Below, one piece after another: positions 1-12,946 of a stretch of DNA of 64,000 nt (its first letter is position 1; the number at the start of each line of letters is the position of its first letter). Source of the stretch: Microglena sp. YARC (taxonomy: Eukaryota > Chlorophyta > Chlorophyceae > Chlamydomonadales > Chlamydomonadaceae); contig CM039463.1 in assembly GCA_022414725.1 (NCBI GenBank), positions 59,772,326 through 59,836,325 on the forward strand, in the 5' to 3' direction. Under the pieces are notes generated by a model. That model ran no database searches, was not told where the DNA came from, and saw nothing but the letters and a program-made list of their open reading frames with translations. Both the position numbers and the translations under genes were made by a program.

Positions 1-96
1 TTTTTGCTTTGTGGGTGCTTTTCTTTTGTTTAAATCACAGAGTCTCATACACCCTCGCGGTGTCAAGTAGACTTTAACATGTAATGTAATGTAATC
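1..96 (+). mobile_element. LINE 3' end, copy A (cut by window start)
   Basis: The sequence matches the 3' ends of two other copies in this window (45045-45193 on +, 17936-18400 on -), ending in tandem TGTAA units. The shared part includes a run through 'accctcgcggtgtcaag'. Only the non-coding 3' end is inside the window. It abuts the copia-like repeat at about 97 and probably inserted into it. Confidence 0.8.
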
Positions 97-905
97 CCAA
101 CCTAGTCATGGATTCTATGCTAAGAATAGTTTTGAAGGTAGTGGATTTTTCCATCGACTTTATTTTTTACTAGTGGACTTTGGTGTCCTCTTGTCTTCGT
201 CCTTCAGGCTTTGATTCTCTCGTGTGCTGCTCTCACACGATATTTCAATCTGTCTCTTTGGTTATCATTGATTGGCGTTAGGTTCCTATTCCCGGATCGG
301 GTTTTCTATACCGTTGTCCCCCAACTTTGATATTCGGTTTTTCATCCTTTTCTACCTTGGCAAAATTTTGTTTTTGCCTTGTTTCATTCCTTCCTTTAAC
401 CCTTTGGGTTTCATTTGAAGTTCTCTCAATTTTTCGGAGTTCTTTGATTTTTTTTTTTATCTGTTACATATAGTTCTATGTCCCCAGTGCCATAGGTGGA
501 GAAGTAGTATTGTATGTCACCTGTGTCATAGGTGGAGTGTCAGCATGAATTGCAGTGCTCTCACGCGTTTATCAGCATGAATAGCAGTGCTCTCACTTGT
601 TTTATGTCTTGGTGACTACTTATGTACTTCCTTAGAACTATCGGCTCTGCCAGTACTGTGCCAGCTTCCCGTAGTGACAGCTTCCCGTAGACTGAGTCAT
701 CCTTGAGTGACTCAGTGACAGCTTCCTGTTGGCTGCGTCACCTGTATAGCCTGTACCCTTATCAGGGTACAGGCTGCCGCTCCTTCCTCCACTGGTGCCC
801 CTTAATGGGTCTCCTGTGCTTGTAACTTACTCTCGTCTCCGCATTTATAGATTGGCGTTCTGCACACACTAAGTCCACTCTCCGGAGTGTTATCCAAGCT
901 GATAG
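97..905 (+). repeat. 5' LTR-like direct repeat
   Basis: Near-identical to 3923-4910 at both ends: the start 'cctagtcatg', a block around 200-340, and 480-900. The middle (about 340-470) is unrelated to the other copy, so the two LTRs differ by replacement as well as point changes. No perfect TG...CA ends or primer-binding site could be assigned. Confidence 0.6.
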
Positions 906-1450
906 GTTATACGGTCCTTCATTTACTACCACTGCTTTACGATGCAACTTCCGCTAGGACCTCCCGCTATTTTGAGAAACTCCATGACATGGATGGTCTT
1001 TCCTGGACGCGCGGGATGCGCAGTATCATTCTCAGCGATGGCTGCGACCAATCCTTCCAACGGAGGAACGGCTCCTCTTGATGATTGGCTAGACGTTTGT
1101 GCACCAGCTGCCTCTGCTAGCGGTCATGAGAGTCCTTCCGCCATCGTGGAAGTAACCCCCCCCGGTCATTCCTCCATCTTCTCTTCCTTTTCCTCCCCTG
1201 CCGTCTGTCGCCTCCTCCCGTCTGTCGTAGATGACTGTGACGTGCAGACTCAAGTCGGCGACTAGCCTGGACATCGGTGGAGACACCCCGTCTTCGTCTG
1301 CTCGCGTCCTTGACGTCGCTAACCTTTCTCCGGTGTTTGAGGCTCTGCCTGCATACCGGAGGTTGCCAAGCCGACCAAGCTCCCTGCTGATGTCTACGTC
1401 GTCTGTGCCCCCTTTGCTCTGCCCAGCCGACGGTCGGCTACTGGCATGAG
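906..1450 (+). pseudogene. Possible gag-like remnant of the copia element
   Basis: Overlapping short open frames follow the 5' LTR. They include a Ser/Pro/Ala-rich frame at 942-1265 and another at 1231-1449. Position and composition fit a decayed gag, but no zinc knuckle or other diagnostic motif is visible. Confidence 0.25.
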
Positions 1451-2249
1451 CTTGCGCGCTCTAGTGGCTCTGTGCTACCTTCTGGAGAATTTTTTCGATC
1501 AAGCTGGCGGATCGCCGGCACTGCCGTAGGGTTCGCCAGAGGAGGACGACCTACGCGTCTGGACCTGGAGATTCTGGAGGTGGTAGGAAGCAGGGGGGTA
1601 TGGTCAGCACCACTACGGGTGCTGCTCCCTCTACCCCCAACCGGGTGAGTCGAGCGATAGAGGGGGGACTTGGGATTGACTGATCATCGACGGCGGAAAT
1701 ATTAGGACCTTTACATGCCTCGGCTCTGCTTTTCGCATCCTAGCGATAAATTTTCGAATTCTGCCCTTGCGATTTGCGATTTTCTGCCATTGGTGCGATT
1801 TTCTGCACCAGGTGCGACTTGCTGCACTGTCATTCTCGTCTCCTTTTTCCTATACCTTAAATCTCGACTTCGACCTAACGCTTCCCCACCTTCTGTGATC
1901 CCAGGTCTCGCAGCGCCGGACTTCGCCCATGCTACAGGCCGAAGTGGACGGCGTCCTGGCCCTAGTCCAGCGGCCGTGGAGGATCTTTGGCATGATATCT
2001 TGGTGGATATTTTTCTCTCTTAGGCTCCTTGTGACCCCTGGGTGCGTTCCGTGGTTCGACAGAGGTTGCTACTTTGTCTTCCCGTGCCCCTGGTTCCCCC
2101 CTTAGGTGTATGCCTTAGCTACGTGAGTTTGGGTTCAAGTGTTTGAGTTCTGATAGGGCTTAGGAATTTTTAGTTAAGTGGTATAGAGGCATGGTTGATC
2201 TCGATTAGTTGGGGCATGCATGAGTTGTTGATGATGACACTGCTCAGCA

Positions 2250-2535
2250 TGGTGCTAGTGTGTTATCTTCGCAATCGCGTGTTCATCTAGGGAGACAAGA
2301 CTTCTTCGGAGCTTTTCTTTGGGGTTGCACCTGATGTGTCGTTGTTGCGTTTGTTTGGTTGCCCTTGCTATGTCACCTTAGTATTGGGCAGTCACGCAAC
2401 AAGCTAGTTAAAAAGGCATTATTTGGTAGACTGGTTGGGTATTCCCTGGTGAGTAAGGGTTATTATATTTGGGTTTCCAATGTTGCGCCAGTTTGTAGTG
2501 AGTAGTGATGTACTCTCTATCTCCAGTTAGTCTAA
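2250..2535 (+). pseudogene. Ty1/copia integrase C-terminal fragment (decayed)
   Basis: Translating across frames gives the copia signature: the piece FFGVAPDVSLLRLFGCPCYV, then a 'LG...GY' block and a stretch resembling 'VSRDV'. In Ty1/copia elements this follows the integrase DDE core and precedes the reverse transcriptase. Several stops and shifts interrupt it. A Pro/Ser-rich open stretch at 2809-3093 could be the usual integrase-RT linker. No RT motif follows. Confidence 0.6.
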
Positions 2536-3922
2536 TCTGTCTTTCTGGGTTCTCCCATTAGTATGGGTCCCCGTGCCCGCTTGCATCCCTCCTGTCATCA
2601 AACGGTGATATGTTATGTGTTACCGGTAATTCCCTACGCCCTTTAACAACCCCAATTGTTGTTGGCTGGCCTGGCTGGGATGTATCATTGTTGCATTCTA
2701 GACCAGGGCCTGATCTTGCTGTATTGTGTGTGAAGTTTTAGGGCGGGTGGGAGTTGGATATCCAACTATAATCTTAGCCGAATCTCAGGGGTCGCCAGGC
2801 CCTCCTCTGTGCCACGTTTTATCGGTGAAGCTTTAGGATTTAGACAGCCTTCGATCATAGTGGTACCTGGATCAGGTCCATTGCCTAATAGTCGCCAACC
2901 TCCGACCACCTCGGATGGCTCGCGGGTGTCGATAATTCCTTCGCCTCCTGTCATCCCTGGTGGATTATTCGGGTCAAGCCCATGTGATGATGTAGCCGTT
3001 GCCGAATGTGTAAGTGATGATCTTGAACACTGGTCTAGCTTGATACTGCGTATGGCTGGGGTGTTACAGTCAACCCAGGATTCATTGTTTTAGGTGCTGC
3101 TGGTTCTCATACGTAGGTTAACATGGCCCTATGTGTGAGTGCCTATTCCTCAGCACCGCCTAGACTGTCTTATGGGGTAGTCTAGATTGGTGGAGCGTTA
3201 CGACGCTTTGTTTAGGCAGCTTCCTTTCAGCTGTCTTTCTTGATTTTGGTGGAAGGTGGTAATTAATTCAGACCACCGTTATAGCGTCTTGATGGTGTCT
3301 GACTCTTAGTTCCATAGGCAGATGGTTCAAACGGTGGAGCTCATCATAGATTAGCTATTTCTTTTTACTCCACACTGTTTTTAGATCACCCGCCCCTTAG
3401 GTGACTAGAGCTTTTTGTGGAGTGTAGTAGTTGTTTCCCTTCGGATTTTAATGTTAATTGGTGGGCTGGGTACGCTTGCAGTTGTACTTGCAGATGTACC
3501 GCCGCTCACCTCTTTCTTGTTCTTCCGAGTGTATTTCAAGCGCCCTTTCCGTCCATCCTCTGCAGTAAATTCTTTGACGTCCTTTTTATGCGTTTACTAA
3601 TTTTTCAAGTGAACAATAAGTTTTCTGTACTGTGTTTGTACGTCTAAACTTCTATTGTTCATTGGACTTTGTTTCCTTTGTTGGTTACGAGTTCCTTGAA
3701 GTTTAACTTTGCATCCTTTGGATTTTTCAGTTGCTGCAGGTTTGGTTTGCTTGTGGTTAGGCGCTTGGTTTGTCTTGAGTGCATGAGTTCTTTGCGGTGC
3801 GATACCCACCTCCTAGAATGTTTTAGTTAGTGCCGTAACTGGGGATTTATGATAATTAACTTTCATAAATCTTCTTACTTCCATCTTTGAGTAAGAAACC
3901 AGTTCATCATGGTTTTTTCATC

Positions 3923-4910
3923 CCACCTAGTCATGAATTCTATGCTAAGAATAGTTTTTAAGGTAGTGGATTTTTCCATCGACTTTTTATTTCCATAGTG
4001 GACTTTAGTGTCCTCTTGTCTGCGTCCTTTAGGCTTTGATTCTCTCGTGTGCTGCTCTCACACGATATTTCAATCCGTCTCTTTGGTTATCATTGATTGG
4101 CGTTAGGTTCCTATTCCCGGATCGGGTTTTCTATACCGTTGTTCCCCAACTTTGATATACGATTTTTTCAGTCTTCTCTTTAGGTTAAGTTCTCGGTTCT
4201 TTCAGTCACCGTTGTTCCCCTTCCTTTGGTATTGGGATTGATTTCTGTTTGGCCTCCCTGTGATTTTCTGGTTTGGTGCCTACTATTCTGGATGAATAGT
4301 ATTTTTGCGCTTACCATAGATGGTTACATTTCCATTTTGGTCTCAGCTCAGCTCGGTATGACCCAAGTTTTTTGCTGCTACATTTTCGGAGTACTACAGT
4401 GGTTTTTGGTTCATCCTTTCTCATCCTTTTATTTTAGACAGGCCTTTCTTCTGGTTTCCTGTTTTTTCCGCCGTTCCTTAATAATTTTGGTTTGCTACCA
4501 GTTAATGGTTCTATGTCCCCAGTGCCATAGGTGGAGTACTAGTATTGTATGTCACCTGCGTCATAGGTGGAGTATCAGCATGAATAGCAGTGCTCTCACT
4601 TGTTTTATGTCTTGGTGACTACTTATGTACTTCCTTAGAACTATCGGCTCTGCCAGTACTGTGCCAGCTTCCCGTAGTGACAGCTTCCCGTAGACTGAGT
4701 CATCCTTGAGTGACTCAGTGACAGCTTCCTGTTGGCTGCGTCACCTGTATAGCCTGTACCCTTATCAGGGTACAGGCTGCCGCTCCTTCCTCCACTGGTG
4801 CCCCTTAATGGGTCTCCTGTGCTTGTAACTTACTCTCGTCTCCGCATTTATAGATTGGCTTTCTGCACACACTAAGTCCACTCTCCGGAGTGTTATCCAA
4901 GCTGATAGCG
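3923..4910 (+). repeat. 3' LTR-like direct repeat
   Basis: Right-hand partner of 97-905. It contains two short internal tandem blocks shared with the left copy ('gtgccataggtggag' and 'gcagtgctctcac'). Confidence 0.6.
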
Positions 4911-5205
4911 TTTTATGACTTGGTGACTACTTATGTACTTCCTTAGAACTATCGGCTCTGCCAGTACTGTGCTAGCTTCCCGTAGGCTGTGTCATCCTTC
5001 TTGACTCAGTGACAGCTTCCTGTTGGCTGCGTCACCGGTCTAGCCTGTACCCTGTTAGGTTCCAGGCTGCCACCCCTTTCACCACTGGTGCCCCTTTATG
5101 GGTCTCCTGTGCTTGTAACGTTATTCTCGTCTCCGTGTATAGATTGGCGCGTCTGCTTCACGCAAGCATCTCTGTCCACTCTCTGGAGTGTATTCAAGCT
5201 GATAC
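4911..5205 (+). repeat. Tandem partial duplication of the 3' LTR end
   Basis: Repeats 4598-4905 with substitutions and small deletions, from 'cttggtgactacttatg' through 'aagctgata'. It shows that the relic has grown by local duplication after insertion. Confidence 0.6.
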
Positions 5206-6212
5206 CAACTTAACTGGCCGAGATAACCGGCTCGTGTAAACGCCCTCTAAGCTTACATGGTAGGGTTCCTTGACTCAGCTACCGGTATTTAGGTGTCCAA
5301 GCCCAAAGCACATCTTGTAGGGGGAACTGTGTGTTGTGCACCCATGTGGTGCTGATCTCCAGGGTTCTTGAACTTGTTTACATAGCTTCAGCCAGCAATT
5401 TGGCTGCTCGCTGTTTTCATTCGGTAGTAAAAAAAGTACCATCTCCTCGGTTCGCTCCCAATAATCGAAGAGGCTATTCTGTCCTGGTGACTAGCGGCCA
5501 AGAACTTATTTACATGGCTAAAGCCACCAATTTGGCTGCTCGCCGTACCGGTGTTTAAAAGGCTCTATAAAGAAACAAAGGCATATCATGATACATATAC
5601 CGGTAATTGTAGATAATATCCTATATACCGGTACAGCTGAACCAGCACCTGTAAATATTGGCCTCAATGTGGCTTTAAAGCCGAAAATCGGGTAAACAGT
5701 TTACCTTTTTTCACTTTTATCAGCCCCAGATATGATCTCGACTTCTGAACACTTATTATTGTTCCAATGTCCAACGCTGGTAAGAAATTTGAAAGGCCCG
5801 TATTTGGGTTTAACACTAGAAGAGGCATCTGCATATTTTGTCCCCCCCCCACACACAAATAGCATGTTTCAGAAGTCAACGATTAGGATTCACACTCCCA
5901 GTTGCATGTCACTAGATTGCACCCTTCTAGCATATTCTACCCAGGTGGATTTGGTGTAGAAGTTGAGGAGGTCACCCAAAAGGGGAGATTTGGCCTGCAC
6001 AGTGCATCCACCATGCAGTGCAGACGCAGTGCTCCCGTGAGCGCCCGTTCATCAAGCCACGCCACTGCGCGTTTTCTAAAGCCAAGCCACTTCGCGTTTC
6101 CTTTCTTCCTCCCCACCCACCTCGGGGGTATCACAGACACAGCCGGCCCAAGTCGCACCCACGACGCACGCACCAACCATTAGCGGGATTTCCTAGAGTA
6201 CTCGCAGACACA
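5206..6212. other. Upstream region with short dispersed repeat
   Basis: No gene is recognised. A short motif around 'cagcaatttggctgctcgc' occurs at 5390-5412 and again at 5528-5546. It also occurs near 45270-45300 and, inverted, at 47097-47140, so it marks a dispersed element. The last 200 bp is GC-rich and precedes the start codon of the CDKAL1-like gene. No clear TATA box is seen. Confidence 0.4.
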
Positions 6213-6490
6213 ATGGATGCAGCATGCAACAACGACATCGATGATATCGAGGATATCTCTCGTGACGAGCGTGCCGAACTGTCTTTTCCTAACCGAGGGC
6301 CTCGGGTGGGTCGTAAGGTCCGACCCATCAAGCCCGGCCTAGCCACGGACGCGGACGCTGGGGGCGCGTGTGCAGTGCTGCCTTCTGACCAGCTTGGGAG
6401 TGCCATGGTGTGGGTGAAAACTTTCGGCTGCTCACACAACGTGTCAGATGGAGAGGTCATGGCTGGGCTGCTGCAGGATTATGGTTACAG
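6213..6490 (+). CDS. CDKAL1: CDKAL1-like exon 1
   Basis: ATG at 6213. An acidic N-terminus ([13 protein letters not shown]) is followed by the first Cys motif, [15 protein letters not shown], and GLLQDYGYR. It ends ...tacag|gtgggg in phase 2. A 103-bp tandem repeat follows in the intron. Confidence 0.85.
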
Positions 6491-7277
6491 GTGGGGGCAG
6501 CCATGCTATCAGTATTTATACTGCCATCCCAGCCATGCCATGACAATATTTATACAGCCATCCAGCAATGCCATGCAATTAACATGTACACTGCCATCCC
6601 ATGCCATGACCTCAAAATGTATACTGCCATCCCAGCCATGCCATGACAATATTTATACAGCCATCCAGCAATGCCATGCAATTAACATGCATACTGCCAT
6701 CCCATGCCATGACCTCAAAATGTATACTGCCATCCCAGCCATGCCATGACAATATTTATACAGCCATCCAGCAATGCCATGCAATTAACATTTAAACTGC
6801 CATCCCAGCCATGCCATCACAATATGTATAAATATTGAGGTCATGCCATGTCATGCCATGACCTCAATATTTACACAGCCAGCCATGCTATACACATTTA
6901 TCCAGCCATCCCAACAGTAGATGGAAGACCCCCCCCACCCACCCACCCACCCACCCACCCACAACCACCCACCCACATACCCACATTCCCCCCCCACCCA
7001 CTGCGTCCCCCCCCCCACCCTAAACCCTAAACCCTTAACCCTTAACCCTAACTCCCACCCCATACTGGTGGACGATATAAAACAATGACCAAGCCGCAGC
7101 CTGGGTCATCAACACACACCCTCGACCCCCCCACACCCCCACCCACCCACCCACCCCCACCCATTCACACCCACCTACCTCACCCCCACACCTACACCCA
7201 CCCATCCCCCACCTAGGCTGGTGGATATAAACAATGACCAAGCCACAGCCTGGGTAATCAACACATGCACTGTTAAG

Positions 7278-7310
<33 letters not shown>

Positions 7311-10300
7311 AGTCCCCCCCTGCCGTCAACCCAACCCAGGCTGGTGGACGATATAAACAATGACCAAGCCGCAGCCTGGGTCATTACCCCCCCCCCCCCC
7401 CCCCCCCCCCCCCACCCCCCCCCCCCCCCCCACCCCCCCCCCCCCCCCCCCCCTCTACTCGCCCCCCACACCCACACCCACACCCACACCAGGCTGGTGG
7501 ATGATGTGAAACAATGACCAAGCAGCAGCCTGGGTGATCAACACATGCACTGTGAAGCCCCCCCCCCCCCCCCCCCCCCACCCCCCCACACACACACACA
7601 CCTCCCCCCCACACCCATCCCCAGCCACCCAGCCACCACCCGTCAACCCAACCCAGGCTGGTGTGAACGATATATAAACGATGACCAAGCCGCAGCCTGG
7701 GTCATCAACACACATCCTCTACTCGCCCCCCCCCCCCCCCCCCCCCCCCCAGGCTGTGTGGCATGATATAAACAATGACCAAGCCGCAGCCTGGGTGATC
7801 AACACATGCACCGTGAAGGGGCCCAGTGAGTCAGCCATGAGCTCTCTCATCCGGAAGGGGAAGCTAACCGGCAAGCGTTTGATCATCGCCGGCTGCGTAC
7901 CCCAAGGCGACAAGAAGCACAGAGAACTTCAGGACCTCAGTCTCATTGGTAAGATTGTACTACCACCCCCACCCCCAACACACACACACACACACAGCAA
8001 ACCCGACCCAACCCAAGCCTAGGAGACAAGAAGGACAGAGACCTACAGGACCTCAGTCTAATCGGTGAAATTGTACCTCCACGTCCCACCCCACCTTACA
8101 CCCTCCCACGTATCCACCACCACCACCACCACCCACCCAAACCAAATCAAGTCGAGTAAAGCCAAACCAAACCAGGAATGGGAAGCTTTACCGGCAAGCG
8201 TTTTAATCATTGCCGGCTGCGTACTCCAAAGGTGACAAGATGCACAGAGGCCTACAGGACCTCAGTCTCATTGGTGAGATTGAACTTCTACCCCCCCCCC
8301 CCCCCCCCCCCCCCCCCCACACACCCACCCACACTCCCCTCACACCCTCACGCGCACCTACCACCACCACCACCACCACCCACCCAAACCAAAGCAAGTT
8401 GATCAAAGCCAAACCAAACTGAACCTGGAAGGGGAAGCTAACAGGCAAGCATTTAATCATTGGCGGCTGCGTACCCCAAAGCGACAAGAAGCACAGAGAC
8501 CTACAGGACCTCAGTCTCATTGGTGAGATTGTCCCCCCCCCCCCCCACACACACACCCACACACACCCATACCCACACACCACACGCACACACCACACAC
8601 CCAAACCAAACCAAACCAAACCAAGCCAAGCCAAGCAAAAAAGAAAAAAAGCCAAACTCAACCCAACCCAAGACAAGCCAACCCAAGCTAAACCAAACAA
8701 ATTCTGGAAGGGGAAGCTAACAGGCAAGCATGTAATTATTGCTGGCTGCGTACCCCAAGGTGAAAAGTTATATGCAGCGTCGCCTGCGCCGCTAAAAAAT
8801 GGCGGAGAGTGATCGCGAGGGAGCGACAGGTGGCAACGGAAGCGAGTTAGTTACGAGACCGTTGTCTGACGTGTCAGGCTTCAGCGCGTTTAGGCAGTTG
8901 CGGTCGGTCGGTCGGTCGCACGGATGGACAAATGGGTAAACATGGGGGCTCCCGCCCCCTTGAAGAGGGGGCTCCGCCCTAAGTAGCACATCGACCTACA
9001 GGACTTCAGTCTCATTGGTAAGATTGTACTTCCACCCCCACTCCCAACACACACACACAGGCAACCCGACCCAAGCCAACCCAAGGAGACAAGAAGCACC
9101 AAGACCTCAGGACCTCAGTGTCATTGGTGAGATTGTACTTCCCCCAACCACCCTACCCTCCCCCCCTCCCCCCACCACCCCACCCACTCACAACCACAAC
9201 CGCCACCCCACCCCAAACCAAGCCAAGCCAAACCAAGCCAAACCAAACCTTCCCAAACCAAATCAAGCCAAGCCCAACCAAACCAAGCCAGACCAAACAC
9301 AGAAGAAGATGCTAACAGGCAAGTGTTTGATCATTGCCCGCTGCGTACCCCAAGGCGACAAGAAGCACAGAGAACTTCAGGACCTCAGTCTAATTGGTGA
9401 GATTGTACTTCCACCCCCACCCCCAACACACACACACAGCCAACCCGGCCCAACCCAACCCAAGGAGACAAGAAGGACAGAGACCAACAGGACCTCAGTC
9501 TTATTGGTAAGATTGTACTTCCCCCCCCCCCCCCCGCATCCCCCCCCCCCCCCACACACACACACGCCCCCCCCCCCCCCCCCCCCCCCCCCACCACCAC
9601 CACAAACCAAGCTAAGCCAAACCAAACCAAGCCAACCCAAACCAATCCGAATCAATCTAATCTGAACCAAACCAAACAAAGCCAAACCAAACCAAGTGAA
9701 GCCACCCCAAACAAAACCAAGCCACCCCAAACAAAACCAATCTGAACCAAACTAATCCGAACCAAGCCAAACCAAGCCAAACCAAACCAAGCGAAGCCAC
9801 CCCACCCCACCCCAAACCAAACCGAATCCGGAAGGGGAAGCTAACAGACAAATGGTTCCTTGGGCACTTAATCGTAATCATAAATTCATAACCATAATCA
9901 TAATCGTTAATCATTGCTGGCTGCGTACCCCAAGGGATAAGAAGCACAAAGACCTGCAGGACCTCAGTCTCATTGGTGAGATTTTACTCCCCCCCCCCCC
10001 CCCCCCCTCCCCCCCACACACACTCACACACCACCACCCACCCACCCTAACCAAACTACCCCAAAACAAACCAATCCGAACCAAGCTAAACCAAACCAAC
10101 ACCAAGCCAAACCTCATCTAACCAAACCAAACCAAACCAAACTAAGCCAGGCCAAACCAAACCTCATCTAACCAAACCAAACCAAACTAAGCCAGGCCAA
10201 ACCAAACCTCATCTAACCAAACCAAACCAAACCAAACCAAGCCAGGCCAAGCCAAACCAAACCTCATCTAGCCAAACCTAACCAAACCAAACTAAGCCAG

Positions 10301-12914
10301 GCCAAGCCAAACCAAACCTCATCTAACCAAACCAAACCAAACTAAGCCAGGCCAAGCCAAACCAAACCTCATCTAACCAAACCAAACTAAGCCAGGCCAA
10401 GCCAAACCAAACCAGGCTAAACCAAACCAAAACCAAACAAAACAAAGCCAGGCCAGTCCAACCCAACCCAACCCAACCGGAAAAAAAGAGGCCGCGAACT
10501 TTCCTCCGTGCTGTCGCGTTTTAGTCTGAGCTCAGGCGTAGTAGTGGTCTGCGAAAGCAAAACCCACAATATCCATTCCTCAGTGTAAGTAAACAGGAAG
10601 GTCCCTTTATAGCAATTCAGCGGATGATTTGGGTTCAAATATCTGAAGAACCCGGACTTCATACATGAAATCGAGAATTTGGCCTGGAAATCTGAGAATT
10701 ATCGCGAGAATTCTCGATGATTGGCCTGAGATTCTGAGAACCAAGTCCGAAGTACAAAGTGTGCTTCCCAAATCATCCCCTGAATTGCTATTAACTCACG
10801 CCCCGTGGCAAGGCGTAACACTTTTCAATTGTATTGCCAGGAGTGACCCAGATTGATCGTGAGGCAAGGCGTAACACTTTTCAATTGTATTGCCAGGTGT
10901 GACCCAGAATGATAGAGTGGCAAGGCGTAACACTTTTCAATTGTTTTGCCAGGTGTGACCCAGAATGATAGAGTGGCAAGGTGTTACACTTTTCAATTGT
11001 ATTGCCAAGTGTGACCCAGATTGATCGAGTGGCAAGGTGTTACACTTTTCAATTGTATTGCCAGGTGTGACCCAGATTGATCGAGTGGCAAGGTGTTACA
11101 TTTTTCAATTGTATTGCCAAGTGTGACCCAGATTGATCGAGTGGCAAGGTGTTACACTTTTCAATTGTATTGCCAGGTGTGACCCAGATTGATTGAAAGG
11201 CAAGGCGTAACACTTTTCAATTTTATTGCCAGGTGTGACCCAGATTGATCGAGTGGTTGAGGTGGTTGAGGAGGCTCTGAAAGGCAATACAGTACAGCTG
11301 TTGACCAAGAAAGCTCTCCCAGCACTGGATCTGCCCAAAGTGCGACGCAACAGGTGAAAGGCTGATTACATGATGTGTGGTTGGAGAGGGTGGGGAGGCG
11401 GTAATGATAACGCCTGGTGGGGCGTGGTGTTAAGGCAGCCTGTCGTACGCTGGTGGGGAGCGGTCTCCTACCTCAACTGGACAAGCTACCATCGCGGTTG
11501 ACAACGACCTGAAACGCTAAGAGCGACCGAAGGGGGAGTCGGACCCCCGACTCTTCATCCTCAAGCGATCTGGACTACCACTAGACCATTGTGTATCACT
11601 GAAAAGGGCTGGTGGGGAGGCGGTATACCACGGGGAGGGAGGGATGGAGGGGCGGTGTAGGCGTACAGTACAGCTGGTATAGCAATTCAGGGGATGAACT
11701 TTGTTGAGAATTGTCGAGAATTCCAGGCCAAATTGTTGAGAATTCTCGGATTTCCAGGCCAAAATTCTCGATGAAGTACGAAGTACGAGTTCTCGCGGAA
11801 ACGTTTTGTCCAGTTCACCCCCTGAATTGCTATAACCAAAAAAGCTTTCCCAGCACTGCACCTGCCCAAAGTGCAATGCAACAGGTGACTGGCTGATTAC
11901 GGGATTTGCTGGTGTGTGTGGGGGTGGGGGATGGGGGGTCAGGGAAGAAAAGGGGGAGGAAGAGGGGATGTGTGTGCGGTAGAAGAGGAGGGGGGAGGAA
12001 GAGTGTTAGTGGGGGGGGGGAGGAGAGCGGGGAAGAAAAGGTGGGAGGAAGAGGGGATGGATAAAATGGATGGGGGAGGGGGGGGGGGGGGGGGAGGGAG
12101 AGGCAATACAGTATATCTGTTGACCAAGAAAGCTCTCCCAGCACTTAATATACCCAAAGTACGAACAGGGAACTGGCTGCTGAGAGGAAGTGTGGTTGGG
12201 TGGTGGTGGAAGAAGAGGGGGGAATATGAGGGGATGAGGGGGAGGAAAGGGGGGAGGGAGAGGAAGAGCGGGGAAGAAGGGGGGTGACGGGGGTGGGGGG
12301 AGGGAGAGGCGGTTGGATGTTTAGTGCAGTTATGGAGAAGGAAAGCTCTCCCAGCACTGGATATACCCAAAGTGCTATGCAACAGGAACTGGCTGCTGAG
12401 AGGAAGTGTGGTTGGGGAGGGTGAGGGGGGATGGGTGAGGGGGGTGGGGGGGGTGGGGGAGGGGGGGGGAGCAATACAGTACAGCTGTTGACCAAGAAAG
12501 CTCTCCCAGCACTTGATCTACCCAAAGTACGAACAGGAACTGGCTGCTGAGAGGAAGTGTGGTTGGGAAGGGGAAGAGGGGGATGGAGGGGAAGAGGGGA
12601 TGGAGGAGGGTGGTGTGTGGGGGGTGGGGGGGGATATGAGGGGATGAGGGGGAGGAAAGGGGGGGAGGGGAGAGAAAGAGTGGGGAAGAAGGGGATGAGG
12701 GGGGATGTGGGGAGCGGTATAGGTGTATATTGCAGTTATGGAGAAGGAAAGCTCTCCCAGCACGTGACCTACCCAGAATGCCACGCAACAGGTAACTGGC
12801 TGCTGAGAAGAAGTGTGGTTTGGGAGGGAAGGATGTGTGTGTGTGGGGTGTGTGTGTGTGTGTGTGTGGGGGGGAAGAGCAGGGGAAAAGAGGGGAAGGA
12901 AGAAGGGGAGGAAA

Positions 12915-12946
<32 letters not shown>

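Larger units (their letters stand above)
97..5205 (+). mobile_element. Degenerate Ty1/copia-like LTR retrotransposon
   Basis: Two long direct repeats (about 97-905 and 3923-4910) flank 3 kb of decayed sequence. This contains a recognisable copia integrase C-terminal stretch at 2250-2535. No intact gag, protease, reverse transcriptase or RNase H frame survives, so this is a relic or a non-autonomous derivative. The left boundary is obscured by LINE copy A. The right repeat is followed by an extra tandem copy of its own 3' third. Confidence 0.65.
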
